A DNA stretch of 64,000 nucleotides from DATAEG01 sp963703085 (GTDB lineage Bacteria; Actinomycetota; Actinomycetes; Mycobacteriales; Jatrophihabitantaceae), in contig OY969789.1 in the NCBI GenBank assembly GCA_963703085.1, positions 2,170,001-2,234,000 of the forward strand, written 5' to 3'. Both the position numbers and the translations under genes were made by a program. The notes beneath the pieces were generated by a model. The model was not told the DNA's origin. It saw nothing but the letters and a program-made list of their open reading frames with translations, and ran no database searches. Position 1 is the stretch's first letter. Each line of letters opens with the position of its first letter. Shown here in pieces: positions 44,904 through 54,447 of this stretch.

Positions 44904-45839
44904 GTGAAGGTTCTTGTCACAGGTGGCGCCGGCTTCGTCGGGGGCAACCTCTGCCGAGTATTGGTCGAGGACGGCCATGACGTTCGGGTACTCGACGATC
45001 TGAGCACCGGGTATCGCTCAAATCTCGAAGGTGTCGACGCCCGCCTAGAGGTCGGTTCGATCCTGGATGTGGACCTGCTCGCCAAGCACGTCTCCGGCGT
45101 CGATTCCGTTGTCCATCTCGCCGCCCGCGGCTCCGTTCCCCGCTCAGTCGCCGACCCGGTGCGTACGAATGAAGTCAACGTGACCGGCACGCTCAACGTG
45201 TTGCAGGCCGCCCGCGAGGTCGACGCGCATGTCATCGTTGCGTCGTCCTCATCGGTGTACGGGTCCAATCCGACCAGCCCGAAGCGCGAAGACCTGGTAC
45301 CGCAACCGATGAGCCCCTATGCGGTGAGCAAGCTTGCGACGGAGTCCTACGGACTGGCGTTCCGGCAGACCTATGCCTTGGACACCTTGGTCTTTCGGTT
45401 CTTCAACATCTTTGGCCCCCTGCAGTCGGCACGACATCCATACGCCGCGGTAATCCCGTCCTTCATCGCTGCGCTGCTCGACGGCGATCACCTGTCCGTG
45501 TACGGCGATGGCCAGCAGTCGCGGGACTTCACGTCGGTTCGTTCGGTTACCCGAATCCTGGCCGACGCCGTCCGCCGCCGGGTCACCCACGATCGGCCGG
45601 TCAACCTTGCCTTCGGTGGGAGCGTCACGCTGCTCGAACTGATCCAGCACCTTGAGCGCTTGACGGGGCGCACGGCGGAGGTCGAGCTGCTTCCTCCGCG
45701 AGTGGGGGACATTCGCGCCTCCCAGGCCGATAACACTGTGCTCCGAGGGCTGTTTCCCGACGCCCGGCCGGAGCCGCTGGACGACGGGTTGCGTGCAGCG
45801 CTGTCCTGGTTCCGCGAAACGGACGCCAAGCAGTGGTGA
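44904..45839 (+). CDS. NAD-dependent epimerase/dehydratase (GalE/WbpP-like)
   Basis: The 311-residue extended SDR has VLVTGGAGFVGGNLC (3-17), ASSSSVYGS near 112, and SPYAVSKLATE with Y-x3-K near 138-142. FFNIFGPLQ and QQSRDFTSVRSV follow. It probably interconverts UDP-hexoses or UDP-N-acetylhexosamines for the nearby glycosyltransferases. The start is a GTG. Its stop overlaps the start of the following GT4 frame. Confidence 0.87.
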   Translation: MKVLVTGGAGFVGGNLCRVLVEDGHDVRVLDDLSTGYRSNLEGVDARLEVGSILDVDLLAKHVSGVDSVVHLAARGSVPRSVADPVRTNEVNVTGTLNVLQAAREVDAHVIVASSSSVYGSNPTSPKREDLVPQPMSPYAVSKLATESYGLAFRQTYALDTLVFRFFNIFGPLQSARHPYAAVIPSFIAALLDGDHLSVYGDGQQSRDFTSVRSVTRILADAVRRRVTHDRPVNLAFGGSVTLLELIQHLERLTGRTAEVELLPPRVGDIRASQADNTVLRGLFPDARPEPLDDGLRAALSWFRETDAKQW

Positions 45840-47049
45840 CGCCGCCCTCGCCCAAGCTCCTGATCTGCACGACCGATCCGGTGACGCCCTGGACGATCAT
45901 GCGAGGACAACTCAACTACTTGGCGTCAGCCGGCTTCGACGTTGTCTTGGTGTCGTCGCCCGGGGAGTTGCTGGAGGCGACGGGGAAGCGCGAAGGAGTG
46001 CGCACCAGAGCAGTTTCGATGCAACGCGAGATCAGCCCGGTAGCGGACGCGCGCGCGATCGTCGGGCTGGTCAAGGCCTACCGTGCGGAACGTCCCCGGA
46101 TCTCCCTGGTAAGCACTCCGAAGGCCGGGCTACTGGCCGGCGTGGCAGCGTGGATCACCAGAGTGCCGCGGCGCGTCTACATGCTGCGCGGCCTGCGGCT
46201 GGAGACGGTTACAGGCGCCCAGCGATGGCTGCTGTGGCTGCTGGAATGGATCTCGCTGCACCTCGCTCATGACGTGATCGTGGTGAGTCCGAGCCTGCTT
46301 ACCCGCGCCCGCGAACTTCACCTGCTTGGTCGGGGGCGCGGCACGGTGCTGGGACGCGGTGCCAGCAATGGCGTCGACATGGAGCGCTTCGAACCCACGC
46401 CGCAGCGACAAGCCGAGGCCCGAAAGCTGCGAGCCGACCTCGGCATTCCGGACGATGCCTTCGTGTTCGGATTCGTAGGACGGCTGACCGTAGACAAAGG
46501 CGTAACCGAGCTCGCCCAGGCCTTCGCGGCTGTCAGGTAACCGGTTCCGACGCCTGGCTCCTCGTCGTCGGGAAGGAGGAGCTCGGCGGGCCTGCCTTCA
46601 GCAACACGCCGGGCGCTAGAGGGCCTGACGCGCATGCGCTTCACCGGATGGATGGAGCGAATCCGATATTGCGTACCACGCGATGGACTGTCTGGTGCTG
46701 CCCACATATCGCGAGGGATTTCCGAACGTCGTCATCGAAGCCAGCGCCGCAGCGAAGCCAGTGATCACTACGACGGCCACCGGGGCGCGTGACTCAGTTG
46801 TAGCGAATCGGACAGGAGTCGTCGTCTCAGCCCGCGACGCGAACGAGCTGGAAAGCGCGATGCACCACATCGCCGACGATCCCGAATCGGGCAACGTCTA
46901 TGGGGCTTCAGGCACGCTCGTTCGTCGAGCTGAATTTCGCAAACGATGTCGTATGGAAGCGCCTCGCAATGCATCTGAGCACGCTGAGGCTCTGCAGCCA
47001 CGCTGACAGGGGACGAGCGGTGCGAGGATCGGTGAGAGAATGCTGCTAA
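45833..47049 (+). pseudogene. Family 4 glycosyltransferase broken by several frameshifts
   Basis: The first frame (to 46540) gives a normal GT4 N-terminal domain and FGFVGRLTVDKGVTELAQAF. The remainder continues in other frames: VTGSDAWLLVVGKEELGG (46537 on), EGLTRMRFTGWMERI (46619 on), DIAYHAMDCLVLPTYREGF with VVIEASAAAKP (46665 on, the E-x7-E motif), and RSFVELNFANDVVWKRL (46912 on) to a stop at 47049. Four single-base shifts in 500 bases are needed to restore it. Either this is a decaying gene or the consensus is poor here. It resembles TuaC/PglA-type GT4 enzymes. Confidence 0.75.
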
Positions 47050-47187
47050 CGAAGTGGGCTCAACTTTCCGGCCGGCGGTCCCACAGGGCGTGTAATCTGC
47101 CGTCGTGTCGGCCGGACAAGTCGATTGATACGCTGGGTGGCTTAGCGTCCGTCCTAGTAGTGATAGGCGCGCTACCGCGGGCCGAAG

Positions 47188-48402
47188 GTGCGGATCGTCC
47201 CGGGCGATATCATCCTCTGGACATTTTCCTTGTTTTTCGTCGCGCCGCTCTTCCTCGATGCCATCCAGTTCGTCCCGCAGTTCAACATTTACCCCGCCTT
47301 CGGGCCGGTCAGTCGAAATGTTGGGTCGCAGGGGTTCGCCGCCGTCAGCGTATTCCTGGCCACCTGCATAATCACCCATGCGGTGCGGAAATCCATAAGA
47401 TCGGAGCCACGCCGAAATGAGGAGGTGCGGGATTCGCCCCAATGGCCATGGTTACTGCTTACCCTGACGCCGATCGTCGTCGTACTGGCGGCGCCCAACC
47501 CCGGCATTTACCGGCACTTTGCTGCTCCCATCAGCCAGCGCGGTTATGGCGAGGCGTTCTATGGTCTGGGCGCGGCGGCCACTGCGGTCTCCCGGTACAA
47601 CGTGTACGTGACGTGGTCGACCTACTTGTCCGCAGTAGGGCTTGCGGTCTGGCTGATGAGACGTCGCGGCCCGCGAGCTTTCCTGCTCATCCCGCCGGTG
47701 ATAGTGATGGATTTCTGGATCAACGGCAAGCGAAACATCGTCGCCGTCCTGCTCATCATGGTGTTTTACGTCCTTGTGCGAGACCGAAATATGACGCGCC
47801 ACGAGTTTCGGCGAACGATAGCCGCGGCCGGAGTCATCCTGCTGGCCGTCATCGGCTTTTCACAGTGGTTCGAGGGGAACTACCGGGCAACTGCGGTCAG
47901 CGAAAATGAAAAGGAAGTCTTCCAGGTCGACTATGGCCGGGTGAACGTGTTGCAACTATCTATCGGTGGGGCCCTCGGCATCGTCCCGCGCCCCGTCAGC
48001 TACCCAGGCGAAAGTCTCTACCTTTACGCAGACAATTTCATGTCCGGAATTCTGCGGACCGAGAAGCCTATCAGCTACTCAGAGCGGGTGACGTCGATCG
48101 CGTTCGGCGAAACCCCTCAGGCGCAGCAGGGCGGAATCACGGTCTCCATTCTGAGCGAGATGATAGACGATTTCGGCTGGCTCGGGATTCTCTTGGGCCC
48201 CGCAATCCTCGCTGCTCTCGCGTGGCGTGCATATCGGTCTCGTGATCCAGTGATCGGTATCTTGCTTGCTCTTATGGGCTCCATGCTGATAACTACGGAG
48301 CTCCTCGCTGCGTTGCCAGTTATCGGGTTGCTCGCCGCGCGGCTGATGTGGAATGCAAGGCCAAAGGCCGCTGCCCCCAGGGCCTTGGTCTCGGCCGGTT
48401 AG
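47188..48402 (+). CDS. O-antigen/capsule polymerase-like membrane protein (Wzy-like)
   Basis: The 404-residue protein from a GTG start has about ten membrane helices. A large external loop (about residues 215-310) holds FEGNYRATAVSENEKEVFQVDYGRVN and PGESLYLYADNF, the layout of Wzy polymerases. Such proteins are poorly conserved, so the call rests on topology and on the neighbours (BY-kinase, Wzx-like protein, glycosyltransferases). The base composition is richer in A+T than the flanks, as is usual for serotype-specific genes. Confidence 0.7.
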   Translation: MRIVPGDIILWTFSLFFVAPLFLDAIQFVPQFNIYPAFGPVSRNVGSQGFAAVSVFLATCIITHAVRKSIRSEPRRNEEVRDSPQWPWLLLTLTPIVVVLAAPNPGIYRHFAAPISQRGYGEAFYGLGAAATAVSRYNVYVTWSTYLSAVGLAVWLMRRRGPRAFLLIPPVIVMDFWINGKRNIVAVLLIMVFYVLVRDRNMTRHEFRRTIAAAGVILLAVIGFSQWFEGNYRATAVSENEKEVFQVDYGRVNVLQLSIGGALGIVPRPVSYPGESLYLYADNFMSGILRTEKPISYSERVTSIAFGETPQAQQGGITVSILSEMIDDFGWLGILLGPAILAALAWRAYRSRDPVIGILLALMGSMLITTELLAALPVIGLLAARLMWNARPKAAAPRALVSAG

Positions 48403-48535
48403 CGAGCCTGCTGGTCACGCTCGGTGTGGAGTGCGGACATGGGCGCGCTGCCGGACGCTGATCTGCATCGTATGCCGAATTCGACACGCGACTGCTGAAG
48501 CCCGTCGCCATTGAAGATCACGCTAGACTCCGCTT

Positions 48536-49243
48536 ATGGATGAAGGCTTCAACCTCGACCGCGAGCAGGCGCGGGCGCTGCTACTCCAGCGCACGGCCTA
48601 CCAGCCGGTTTGGACGCCATTGGTGCACAAGGTAGGACTTTCTGGTTGGTACGCGAATTCGGTAGCGACCCGGTCAACGAAGGTTGGTCGGACGAGCCTC
48701 GGCCGGCGCTATAGGGACGAAAGCGAAGCCGAAGCCGAAAGCATCTTGAGACATTTGCCGCCTGCCACCGGTCGCCTCATGGATATTGGATGCGGCCTTG
48801 CCGGACCGGATCTGGTGTTGGCAAGGCATCTTCCAAACCTGCAGATCACGCTGATTGACATGGACCGGTTCGATGAGGTGCCGTTCTATGGATTTCATAG
48901 TAGCGCTGCGGCCTATAACTCGCTTTCTAGTACGAAGCAATTCCTTGTGCAAAACGGTTTGAACGCCGAGAAAATTCGAACAGTTGATATTTTGCGCGAA
49001 CCGTTTCCTGCCACCGTGCAGCCGGATGTGGTGATCTCGATTATCAGTTGGGGATTTCACTATCCGGTCTCGACGTACCTCGACGACGTCCACGAGGCGC
49101 TCGTGCCCGGTGGCGTTGCGATACTCGACATCAGAAACGGCACGGACGGTGTCGCAGCGCTAAGAAGGCGGTTTCACGTAGAACAAATAGACGGCCCAAG
49201 CCGCGGAAAATCACACCGATATCTGGCGACTAAGGTTACATGA
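48536..49243 (+). CDS. Class I SAM-dependent methyltransferase
   Basis: The 235-residue protein has GRLMDIGCGLAGPDLVLARHLP (about 79-100) as the SAM loop and LQITLIDMDRFDE with the acidic ribose-binding residue. VVISIISWGFHYPVSTYLDDVHEALVPGGVAILDIRN is the motif IV-VI region. It may methylate a sugar of the repeat unit or its precursor. The codon composition is less GC-rich than in flanking regions. Confidence 0.82.
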   Translation: MDEGFNLDREQARALLLQRTAYQPVWTPLVHKVGLSGWYANSVATRSTKVGRTSLGRRYRDESEAEAESILRHLPPATGRLMDIGCGLAGPDLVLARHLPNLQITLIDMDRFDEVPFYGFHSSAAAYNSLSSTKQFLVQNGLNAEKIRTVDILREPFPATVQPDVVISIISWGFHYPVSTYLDDVHEALVPGGVAILDIRNGTDGVAALRRRFHVEQIDGPSRGKSHRYLATKVT

Positions 49244-49280
49244 CACGCGGCGGCAACTCGATTTCGACACGGCGGCGGCG

Positions 49281-50402
49281 ATGAATGCGACCGAACCGCA
49301 AAGATCCAGTGGGAACGCACCAGGAGACAATGCGCCCCCCACGGTGTTGCACATTATCGACAGCCTAGGAACGGGCGGAGCAGAGGCGCTGGTCGTCGAC
49401 TTGGCGATCGAGGGGCTGAGACGGGGGGGCCGGCACTCAATAGTAACTTTGTGGCACGCAGACGGGGTTCCCTATAGGCGCGCGCTCGCGGCTGGCGTGA
49501 CGGTCCGAACGATGGCCCGCTCCCGGAAACTGTCACTCTTCGGAACGTACCGCTTGCGCTCGTGGGCCCGGCAAGCCGACGTAATCCACGTCCACCTTTT
49601 CCCTGCATTGTATTTGGCGGCCACGCTGCCTCGTCGGCGCGCCGTAAAGCTCTATACCGAGCACAGCACGTCCAACCGACGGCGCCGATGGTACGTTTTC
49701 CGATTTCTCGATCGCGTTGTGTACCGGCGCTATTCGTGGGTTGTTGCGGTCTCGGAGGGTGTTCGAGCGTCCCTCATCGAGCATTTGCCCAGCCTGGCTG
49801 GCCGCACGCGTGTTGTCATGAACGGTGTCGGATCTCAGTTTTACGCCGACGTAGCCGATGACCGCCTTGTGCACCGGCCCCTCAGGCTCCTGACTGTTGG
49901 ACGCTTGGAGCCCCTCAAAAATCAATCCGCGATCATTGACGCGCTCCGATCGATCCCGGACGCGGAGCTATTTATTGCGGGACGGGGAAACCATGAGCCT
50001 GAATTACGCCGCAGGGTTGCCGGACATGGCCTCGCATCGCGGGTGCATTTTTTGGGCGAGTGTGAGAACGTCATCGAGCTAATGGACTGGTGCGATATTT
50101 TGGTCCACGCCCCGATTCATGAGGGGTTCGGCCTCGTCATTGCCGAAGCGATGGTCCGCGGACTACCTGTTGCCGCCAGCGACATCGCGGGAATTCGTGA
50201 CGTGGTCGAAAACGACGAGTCGGGCCTACTCTTCGACCCTCACGACACCACTGCGATCGTTGCAGCCATACGAGTACTCGCGACGAACGATGAGAAGCGG
50301 GTGCGTTTGGTGGGCAGCGCCAAACGGACAGCAACGCGGTTCGGCATCTCGCGCGCATTGGACCAATACTTAGTGCTCTACGCAACCGCGTCACCCCGCT
50401 GA
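49281..50402 (+). CDS. Family 4 glycosyltransferase
   Basis: The 373-residue GT-B protein has IDSLGTGGAEALVVDLAIEGLRRG near 27-50 and LLTVGRLEPLKNQSAIIDAL near 206-225. HEGFGLVIAEAMVRGLPVAASDIAG near 280-304 contains the E-x7-E donor-binding motif. It should transfer a sugar from a nucleotide-sugar to the lipid-linked repeat unit in the cytoplasm. It lies between the methyltransferase and the convergent Wzx-like gene. Confidence 0.9.
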   Translation: MNATEPQRSSGNAPGDNAPPTVLHIIDSLGTGGAEALVVDLAIEGLRRGGRHSIVTLWHADGVPYRRALAAGVTVRTMARSRKLSLFGTYRLRSWARQADVIHVHLFPALYLAATLPRRRAVKLYTEHSTSNRRRRWYVFRFLDRVVYRRYSWVVAVSEGVRASLIEHLPSLAGRTRVVMNGVGSQFYADVADDRLVHRPLRLLTVGRLEPLKNQSAIIDALRSIPDAELFIAGRGNHEPELRRRVAGHGLASRVHFLGECENVIELMDWCDILVHAPIHEGFGLVIAEAMVRGLPVAASDIAGIRDVVENDESGLLFDPHDTTAIVAAIRVLATNDEKRVRLVGSAKRTATRFGISRALDQYLVLYATASPR

Positions 50403-50440
50403 TATTGCGTCGCATGGGCGAGCGCTAGTCTGTAGGCGCA

Positions 50441-51805
50441 CTACTCAAGGATTGCACCTGAGTCAGGGCCGGGGGGGACGTCATCCATCTCCCGATTCTC
50501 GCTGCGGGCGACACTGCGGAGCCGGACAATGGTTGCCACCGCCATCGCAATATAGGCAATCGTGCTGGCTTCGGCGGCTCCGGTCATCCCGAAGGCCGGA
50601 ATGAGTGCGATGTCGAGAACTATGACTACCGCGAATCCGAAGAGAGTGAGCAGGCTTGCGGATTGCAACTTGCCCGCCGCATTAATGCACGCTACGTCTA
50701 CTACGTAGGACCCCATCGCAACTGCTCCGATGACCAATATCCGCAGTGGCGTTACCGCCGCCCGGTATTCTTCTCCGAACAAGAACTTTATAAGCCAGGG
50801 ACTGGCCAGGAAGAGTAACCCGCCTATCACCATGCTGAGCGCTACAGCGCCGGTTCGGAGGCGGCCGAGTGAGTCGATCGAGCGGCGCCCTGAAGCGACG
50901 CGATGGAATATCACCTGCCCGATACCGATTGGAATGATCAGGAGCGCCTCGGTCATTGTGACACCAACGCTATAAACGCCAACGAGAGCGGTAGAAGCGA
51001 ACACTCCTAGCAGCAAGCGATCCAGGCGAAAAATGAATGAACGACCCAGGTCCGTGAGGACCGCCGGAAGCCCCCCGCGGATCTGCAACCACGCTTTACC
51101 GCGCGAATGCCGCGGGCGAAGGCTTAGCCCCCGCCTGCGGAACTGGGCCGTGAGGTAAATCAATTCGACGGACTGCCCACAGGTGATCGCAGCGAGCGTG
51201 CGGTCGAGGGTGAGGCCAAACAGTCCCCAGGCGGCCACTACCAGTACCAGTTGAGCCGCCGCGCCTATAGCGTCCGCTCGCGACGCACGGGTGCTGTGGC
51301 CGAAGGCGTACAAACCGTCCCTCAACATGTAGGAGCTGATACTCAGAAATGAGTAGGCCACCAGGAAGACGAGGACCGCACCATTCACGAAGCTATGGGT
51401 AGCGACCAGAGCGGCCCACCCAATTCCGAACGCAATGAACAGCTGGGCAAGTGATAATACAATAGTTATACCAATATAATCAGCTAGCTCAATTTCGCTG
51501 TCCGCCGAGACGAGATGCACGCGGGCAAAGGTATTGGTGCCGAGCGATCCCGCAACAATCAGCACGCTGGTCAGTGTCATGAAGACGACGACGACGCCGC
51601 GATCTGTTGGTCCAAGCGCTCGCGCGGTGACGATCGCTAGGGTGCCGAGCAGAAGTGAGATTGCTATCAGGTTGACCGTCACCGGTCCGAAGGCCGTGAG
51701 CGAATTTCGGATGCGGCCCAGCTGGCTAGCAGTGGCAGGCCCAGATGCGTCGTGACGGCCTTTGGCTGTATGCGCCTGCTGCTCCCCGGAAGCCCGGCGA
51801 GTCAC
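50441..51805 (-). CDS. Wzx-like polysaccharide flippase (MOP superfamily)
   Basis: The 454-residue protein has about twelve to fourteen hydrophobic helices after a 25-residue polar leader. Features include IFRLDRLLLGVFASTALVGVYSVGVTMTEALLIIP and FLFGEEYRAAVTPLRIL, typical of the polysaccharide biosynthesis transporter family. It would move the lipid-linked repeat unit across the membrane for Wzy polymerisation. The GTG start overlaps the stop of the nucleotide-sugar dehydrogenase upstream. Confidence 0.85.
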   Translation of the reverse strand: MTRRASGEQQAHTAKGRHDASGPATASQLGRIRNSLTAFGPVTVNLIAISLLLGTLAIVTARALGPTDRGVVVVFMTLTSVLIVAGSLGTNTFARVHLVSADSEIELADYIGITIVLSLAQLFIAFGIGWAALVATHSFVNGAVLVFLVAYSFLSISSYMLRDGLYAFGHSTRASRADAIGAAAQLVLVVAAWGLFGLTLDRTLAAITCGQSVELIYLTAQFRRRGLSLRPRHSRGKAWLQIRGGLPAVLTDLGRSFIFRLDRLLLGVFASTALVGVYSVGVTMTEALLIIPIGIGQVIFHRVASGRRSIDSLGRLRTGAVALSMVIGGLLFLASPWLIKFLFGEEYRAAVTPLRILVIGAVAMGSYVVDVACINAAGKLQSASLLTLFGFAVVIVLDIALIPAFGMTGAAEASTIAYIAMAVATIVRLRSVARSENREMDDVPPGPDSGAILE

Positions 51806-53083
51806 AACTGTTCCACCGCTGCCCCGCGCATCCGGTGACGAGTGTCGAGCACGTAGCTAGCTGACGATTCGATCAGGCCGTAGTCAAACGCGTCGTGGTC
51901 GACCAGCAGCGCCACCGCATCCGCTGCCTGGAGCTCATGGACCGTTAATTCGGTCTGAGTCACGCGGTTGTCAATGAGCGGCGAAGGGACGTGCGGATCT
52001 GCGACGCGGACGTCGCACCCCATTTCCAGCAGCAAGTCCACGATCCGCGTCGATGGGGATTCTCGCGCATCGCCGGTGTTCTTCTTGTACGCCAGACCTA
52101 ACACGAGGACTCGGGATCCGTTGACAGACCGCTTCTGCCTGTTCAGGGCCATGATCAGGCGGCGCACGACGTAGTCGGGCATGTGGTCGTTCACGTCGTT
52201 GGCGAGCTCGACGAACCGGAAACTCTGCCCCAACGTCCGCTTCACCTGCCAGGACAGGTACGACGGATCGATCGGCAGGCAGTGTCCGCCGACGCCGGCC
52301 CTGGCGTGAATCGCATGTATCCGAACGGCTTCGTCGAAGATGCGTCGATCGCTTCCCAGACGTCGATGCCGAGGTCGTGCGCGAACATCGCCAGCTCGTT
52401 CACCAGGGCAATGTTGACGTGTCGGAAGGTGTTCTCCAACAGCTTGGTGAGTTCGGCGACCTTGCAGTCGGAGACGACGACCACCTGATCGACCAGCGAC
52501 GGTAGAGGTTCTCGACGTGTGACTTCGAGGCGTCGTCGATCCCGGACACAACCTTGGGCGTGTTGACGAAGTTGAAGCGCTTATTTCCGGGATCGATGCG
52601 CTCCGGGGAGTAGCCGACGTAGAAGTCCACTCCGGCCTTGCAGCCCGAACCCGACTCCAGAATCGGGACGAGCAATTCGTTGGTTGTTCCGGGATAGGTT
52701 GTCGACTCCAGCACCACGGTGGCGCCGGGTCGGATGTGCGGCGCAATATCCGCTCCCGATTGTTCAATGAAGCCAAGGTCGGGCAGACCTTCGGTCAGCG
52801 GGGTGGGCACGGTGATCACGGCGTAGTCAAAGCCACTTGCTGCGTCGTAGCTGGCGCTGGCAGTGAAGCGGCCCGTCGCCAAGGCACGTTGCAAGACGTC
52901 GTCCGAGACGTCTTCGACGTAGGACGAACCGGCCGCCAATCGGCCGGCCCGGGAAGGATCCACATCAATTCCGACAACGTTGTAGCCGACATCGACGGCG
53001 CGCATCGCGATCGGAAGGCCGACGTAGCCCTGCCCGATCACGACGAGCTTGGCCGCAGAGGAAGCGATTGACCGGTCAGGCAC
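51802..53083 (-). pseudogene. UDP-N-acetylhexosamine-type nucleotide-sugar dehydrogenase, twice frameshifted
   Basis: The reading begins in one frame (LVVIGQGYVGLPIAMRAV, NAD loop; YSPERIDPGNKRFNFVNTPK). It moves to a second frame at about 52496 (VVVSDCKVAELTKLLENTFR) and to a third at about 52300 (GVGGHCLPIDPSYL, with the catalytic Cys). It then runs through AYKKNTGDARESPS to 51802. Each shift is repaired by one added G/C next to a short run. The GGHCLPIDP context is that of WbpA/WecC-like enzymes, which oxidise C6 of UDP-GlcNAc/ManNAc to a uronate. All three parts are well preserved, so a consensus error is likely. Confidence 0.8.
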
Positions 53084-53143
53084 GGCGCGGCTCCAACGAA
53101 GGGTCTTCGGTCTGAACGAAAGCGGTCGGGCGAGGTGGGGCGC

Positions 53144-53788
53144 TCATCGTGCGGGGACGCCCTTAACTATGGCCCCGGCGGCTACGTTCCGGACAACGCA
53201 CGCGCCGGCACCGACGGTCGCACCTGCCGAAATCGTCAGGCCCTGGAGGATCACTGAGGCAGCGCCCACCAGGACAGCCTCTTCGACGGCGCATTCGCCG
53301 GATACGGTCGCGGCTGGGTTGACCGATACGAATTCGCTGAGTGTTGAGTCGTGTCCGATGGTGGCATTCGCGTTCAGGTGAACGTGATTGCCGAGGCGCA
53401 CATTGGTCGCCACCTGGACTCCGGCACACACCACGACGCCGACACCGAATGCAACCTGCGAACCGATTACCGCGGTGGGATGCGCGATCGACGGGCTGGC
53501 CAACTCATGGTCGTCGAACTGCTTGACGATTTGACGGCGGATCGAAGGGTTGCCAATGGCAACGAGGTAATTCACCGTGTTCCGATGGGAAAGCCAGCCG
53601 CTGACGCCGCCCAAGTGCGGGACGTTGCGAGCGGTCAGGCGGTCCAGGTTTTCGGTGCTCGGAGCGTCATCGAGGACTCCCAGGAGCTCGTACACGGGCT
53701 GCTCAGCCGCCGCGTTGATCGCTTCGATCACGTCAAGGGTCTCCCGACCGAATCCACCAGCTCCGACGACGACCAGGGGCGTGCTCAT
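53144..53788 (-). CDS. NeuD/PglD-like sugar N-acetyltransferase
   Basis: From the ATG at 53788, overlapping the stop of the sugar transferase (ATGA), the 214-residue protein has the PglD-type N-terminal substrate domain VVVGAGGFGRETLDVIEAIN. A beta-helix follows, with SIAHPTAVIG and NATIGHDSTLSEFVSVNPAA, in which the His of GHDS is the catalytic base. It would acetylate the 4-amino group of the UDP-sugar made by the dehydratase and aminotransferase upstream. Confidence 0.87.
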   Translation of the reverse strand: MSTPLVVVGAGGFGRETLDVIEAINAAAEQPVYELLGVLDDAPSTENLDRLTARNVPHLGGVSGWLSHRNTVNYLVAIGNPSIRRQIVKQFDDHELASPSIAHPTAVIGSQVAFGVGVVVCAGVQVATNVRLGNHVHLNANATIGHDSTLSEFVSVNPAATVSGECAVEEAVLVGAASVILQGLTISAGATVGAGACVVRNVAAGAIVKGVPAR

Positions 53789-54447
53789 TCGGCTACTCGC
53801 CACTCAACCGGATCGGCGGGGGCGCCCTGAAACTCCGGCATCGTCACCTCACCAGCCGCAGCAATGCCGGCCCGTCGAGCCACGGCCACTGCGGTGCGCC
53901 AGAGAATCACCGCATCGAGCCGAAAACTGCGCCGCTCGACGTAGTCCACGTCAGCGGCAAACTTGGCCTCCCAGCTCAAGGCATTTCGGCCAGAGATCTG
54001 CGCCAGGCCGGTGATGCCTGGGCGAACGTCGTGGCGTCGCGCCTGGACGGGGCTGTAGCGGTCGAGATATTGCATCAGCAGCGGTCTCGGACCGACCAGG
54101 CTCATGTCGCCGCGAAGGACATTCCACAGGGTCGGCAGTTCGTCGAGGCTGGTGCTGCGCAGCGCGGCCCCGAACGGGGTGAGCCGCTCGGCGTCGGTGA
54201 GCAACCCAGCCTGCGCGTCGGGCTCGCGCATTGTCCGGAACTTGATCAGCGTGAACGGCACTCCGTCCTTGCCCGGGCGTTCTTGGCGGAACAGCACCGG
54301 TCGGCCCAGTTTGCGGTACACCAAGACTGCCAACGCGGCTTGAACTGGTGCGGTCCCGATGAGTGCCGTTGCCGAAACGACGATGTCTACGAATCGCTTC
54401 ACCACGTCGTAGCGCTTGCCGGCCGTGGTTGCGCTGTTGGCTGTCAC
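53785..54447 (-). CDS. Initiating phosphoglycosyl transferase (bacterial sugar transferase, PglC-like)
   Basis: From the GTG at 54447, which overlaps the aminotransferase stop, the 220-residue protein has the reentrant helix region KRFVDIVVSATALIGTAPVQA. VLFRQERPGKDGVPFTLIKFRTM and STSLDELPTLWNVLRGDMSLVGPRP complete the family core with its catalytic Asp-Glu pair. The short form without extra helices is PglC-like. It attaches the first sugar phosphate to undecaprenyl phosphate. Confidence 0.92.
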   Translation of the reverse strand: MTANSATTAGKRYDVVKRFVDIVVSATALIGTAPVQAALAVLVYRKLGRPVLFRQERPGKDGVPFTLIKFRTMREPDAQAGLLTDAERLTPFGAALRSTSLDELPTLWNVLRGDMSLVGPRPLLMQYLDRYSPVQARRHDVRPGITGLAQISGRNALSWEAKFAADVDYVERRSFRLDAVILWRTAVAVARRAGIAAAGEVTMPEFQGAPADPVEWRVAE

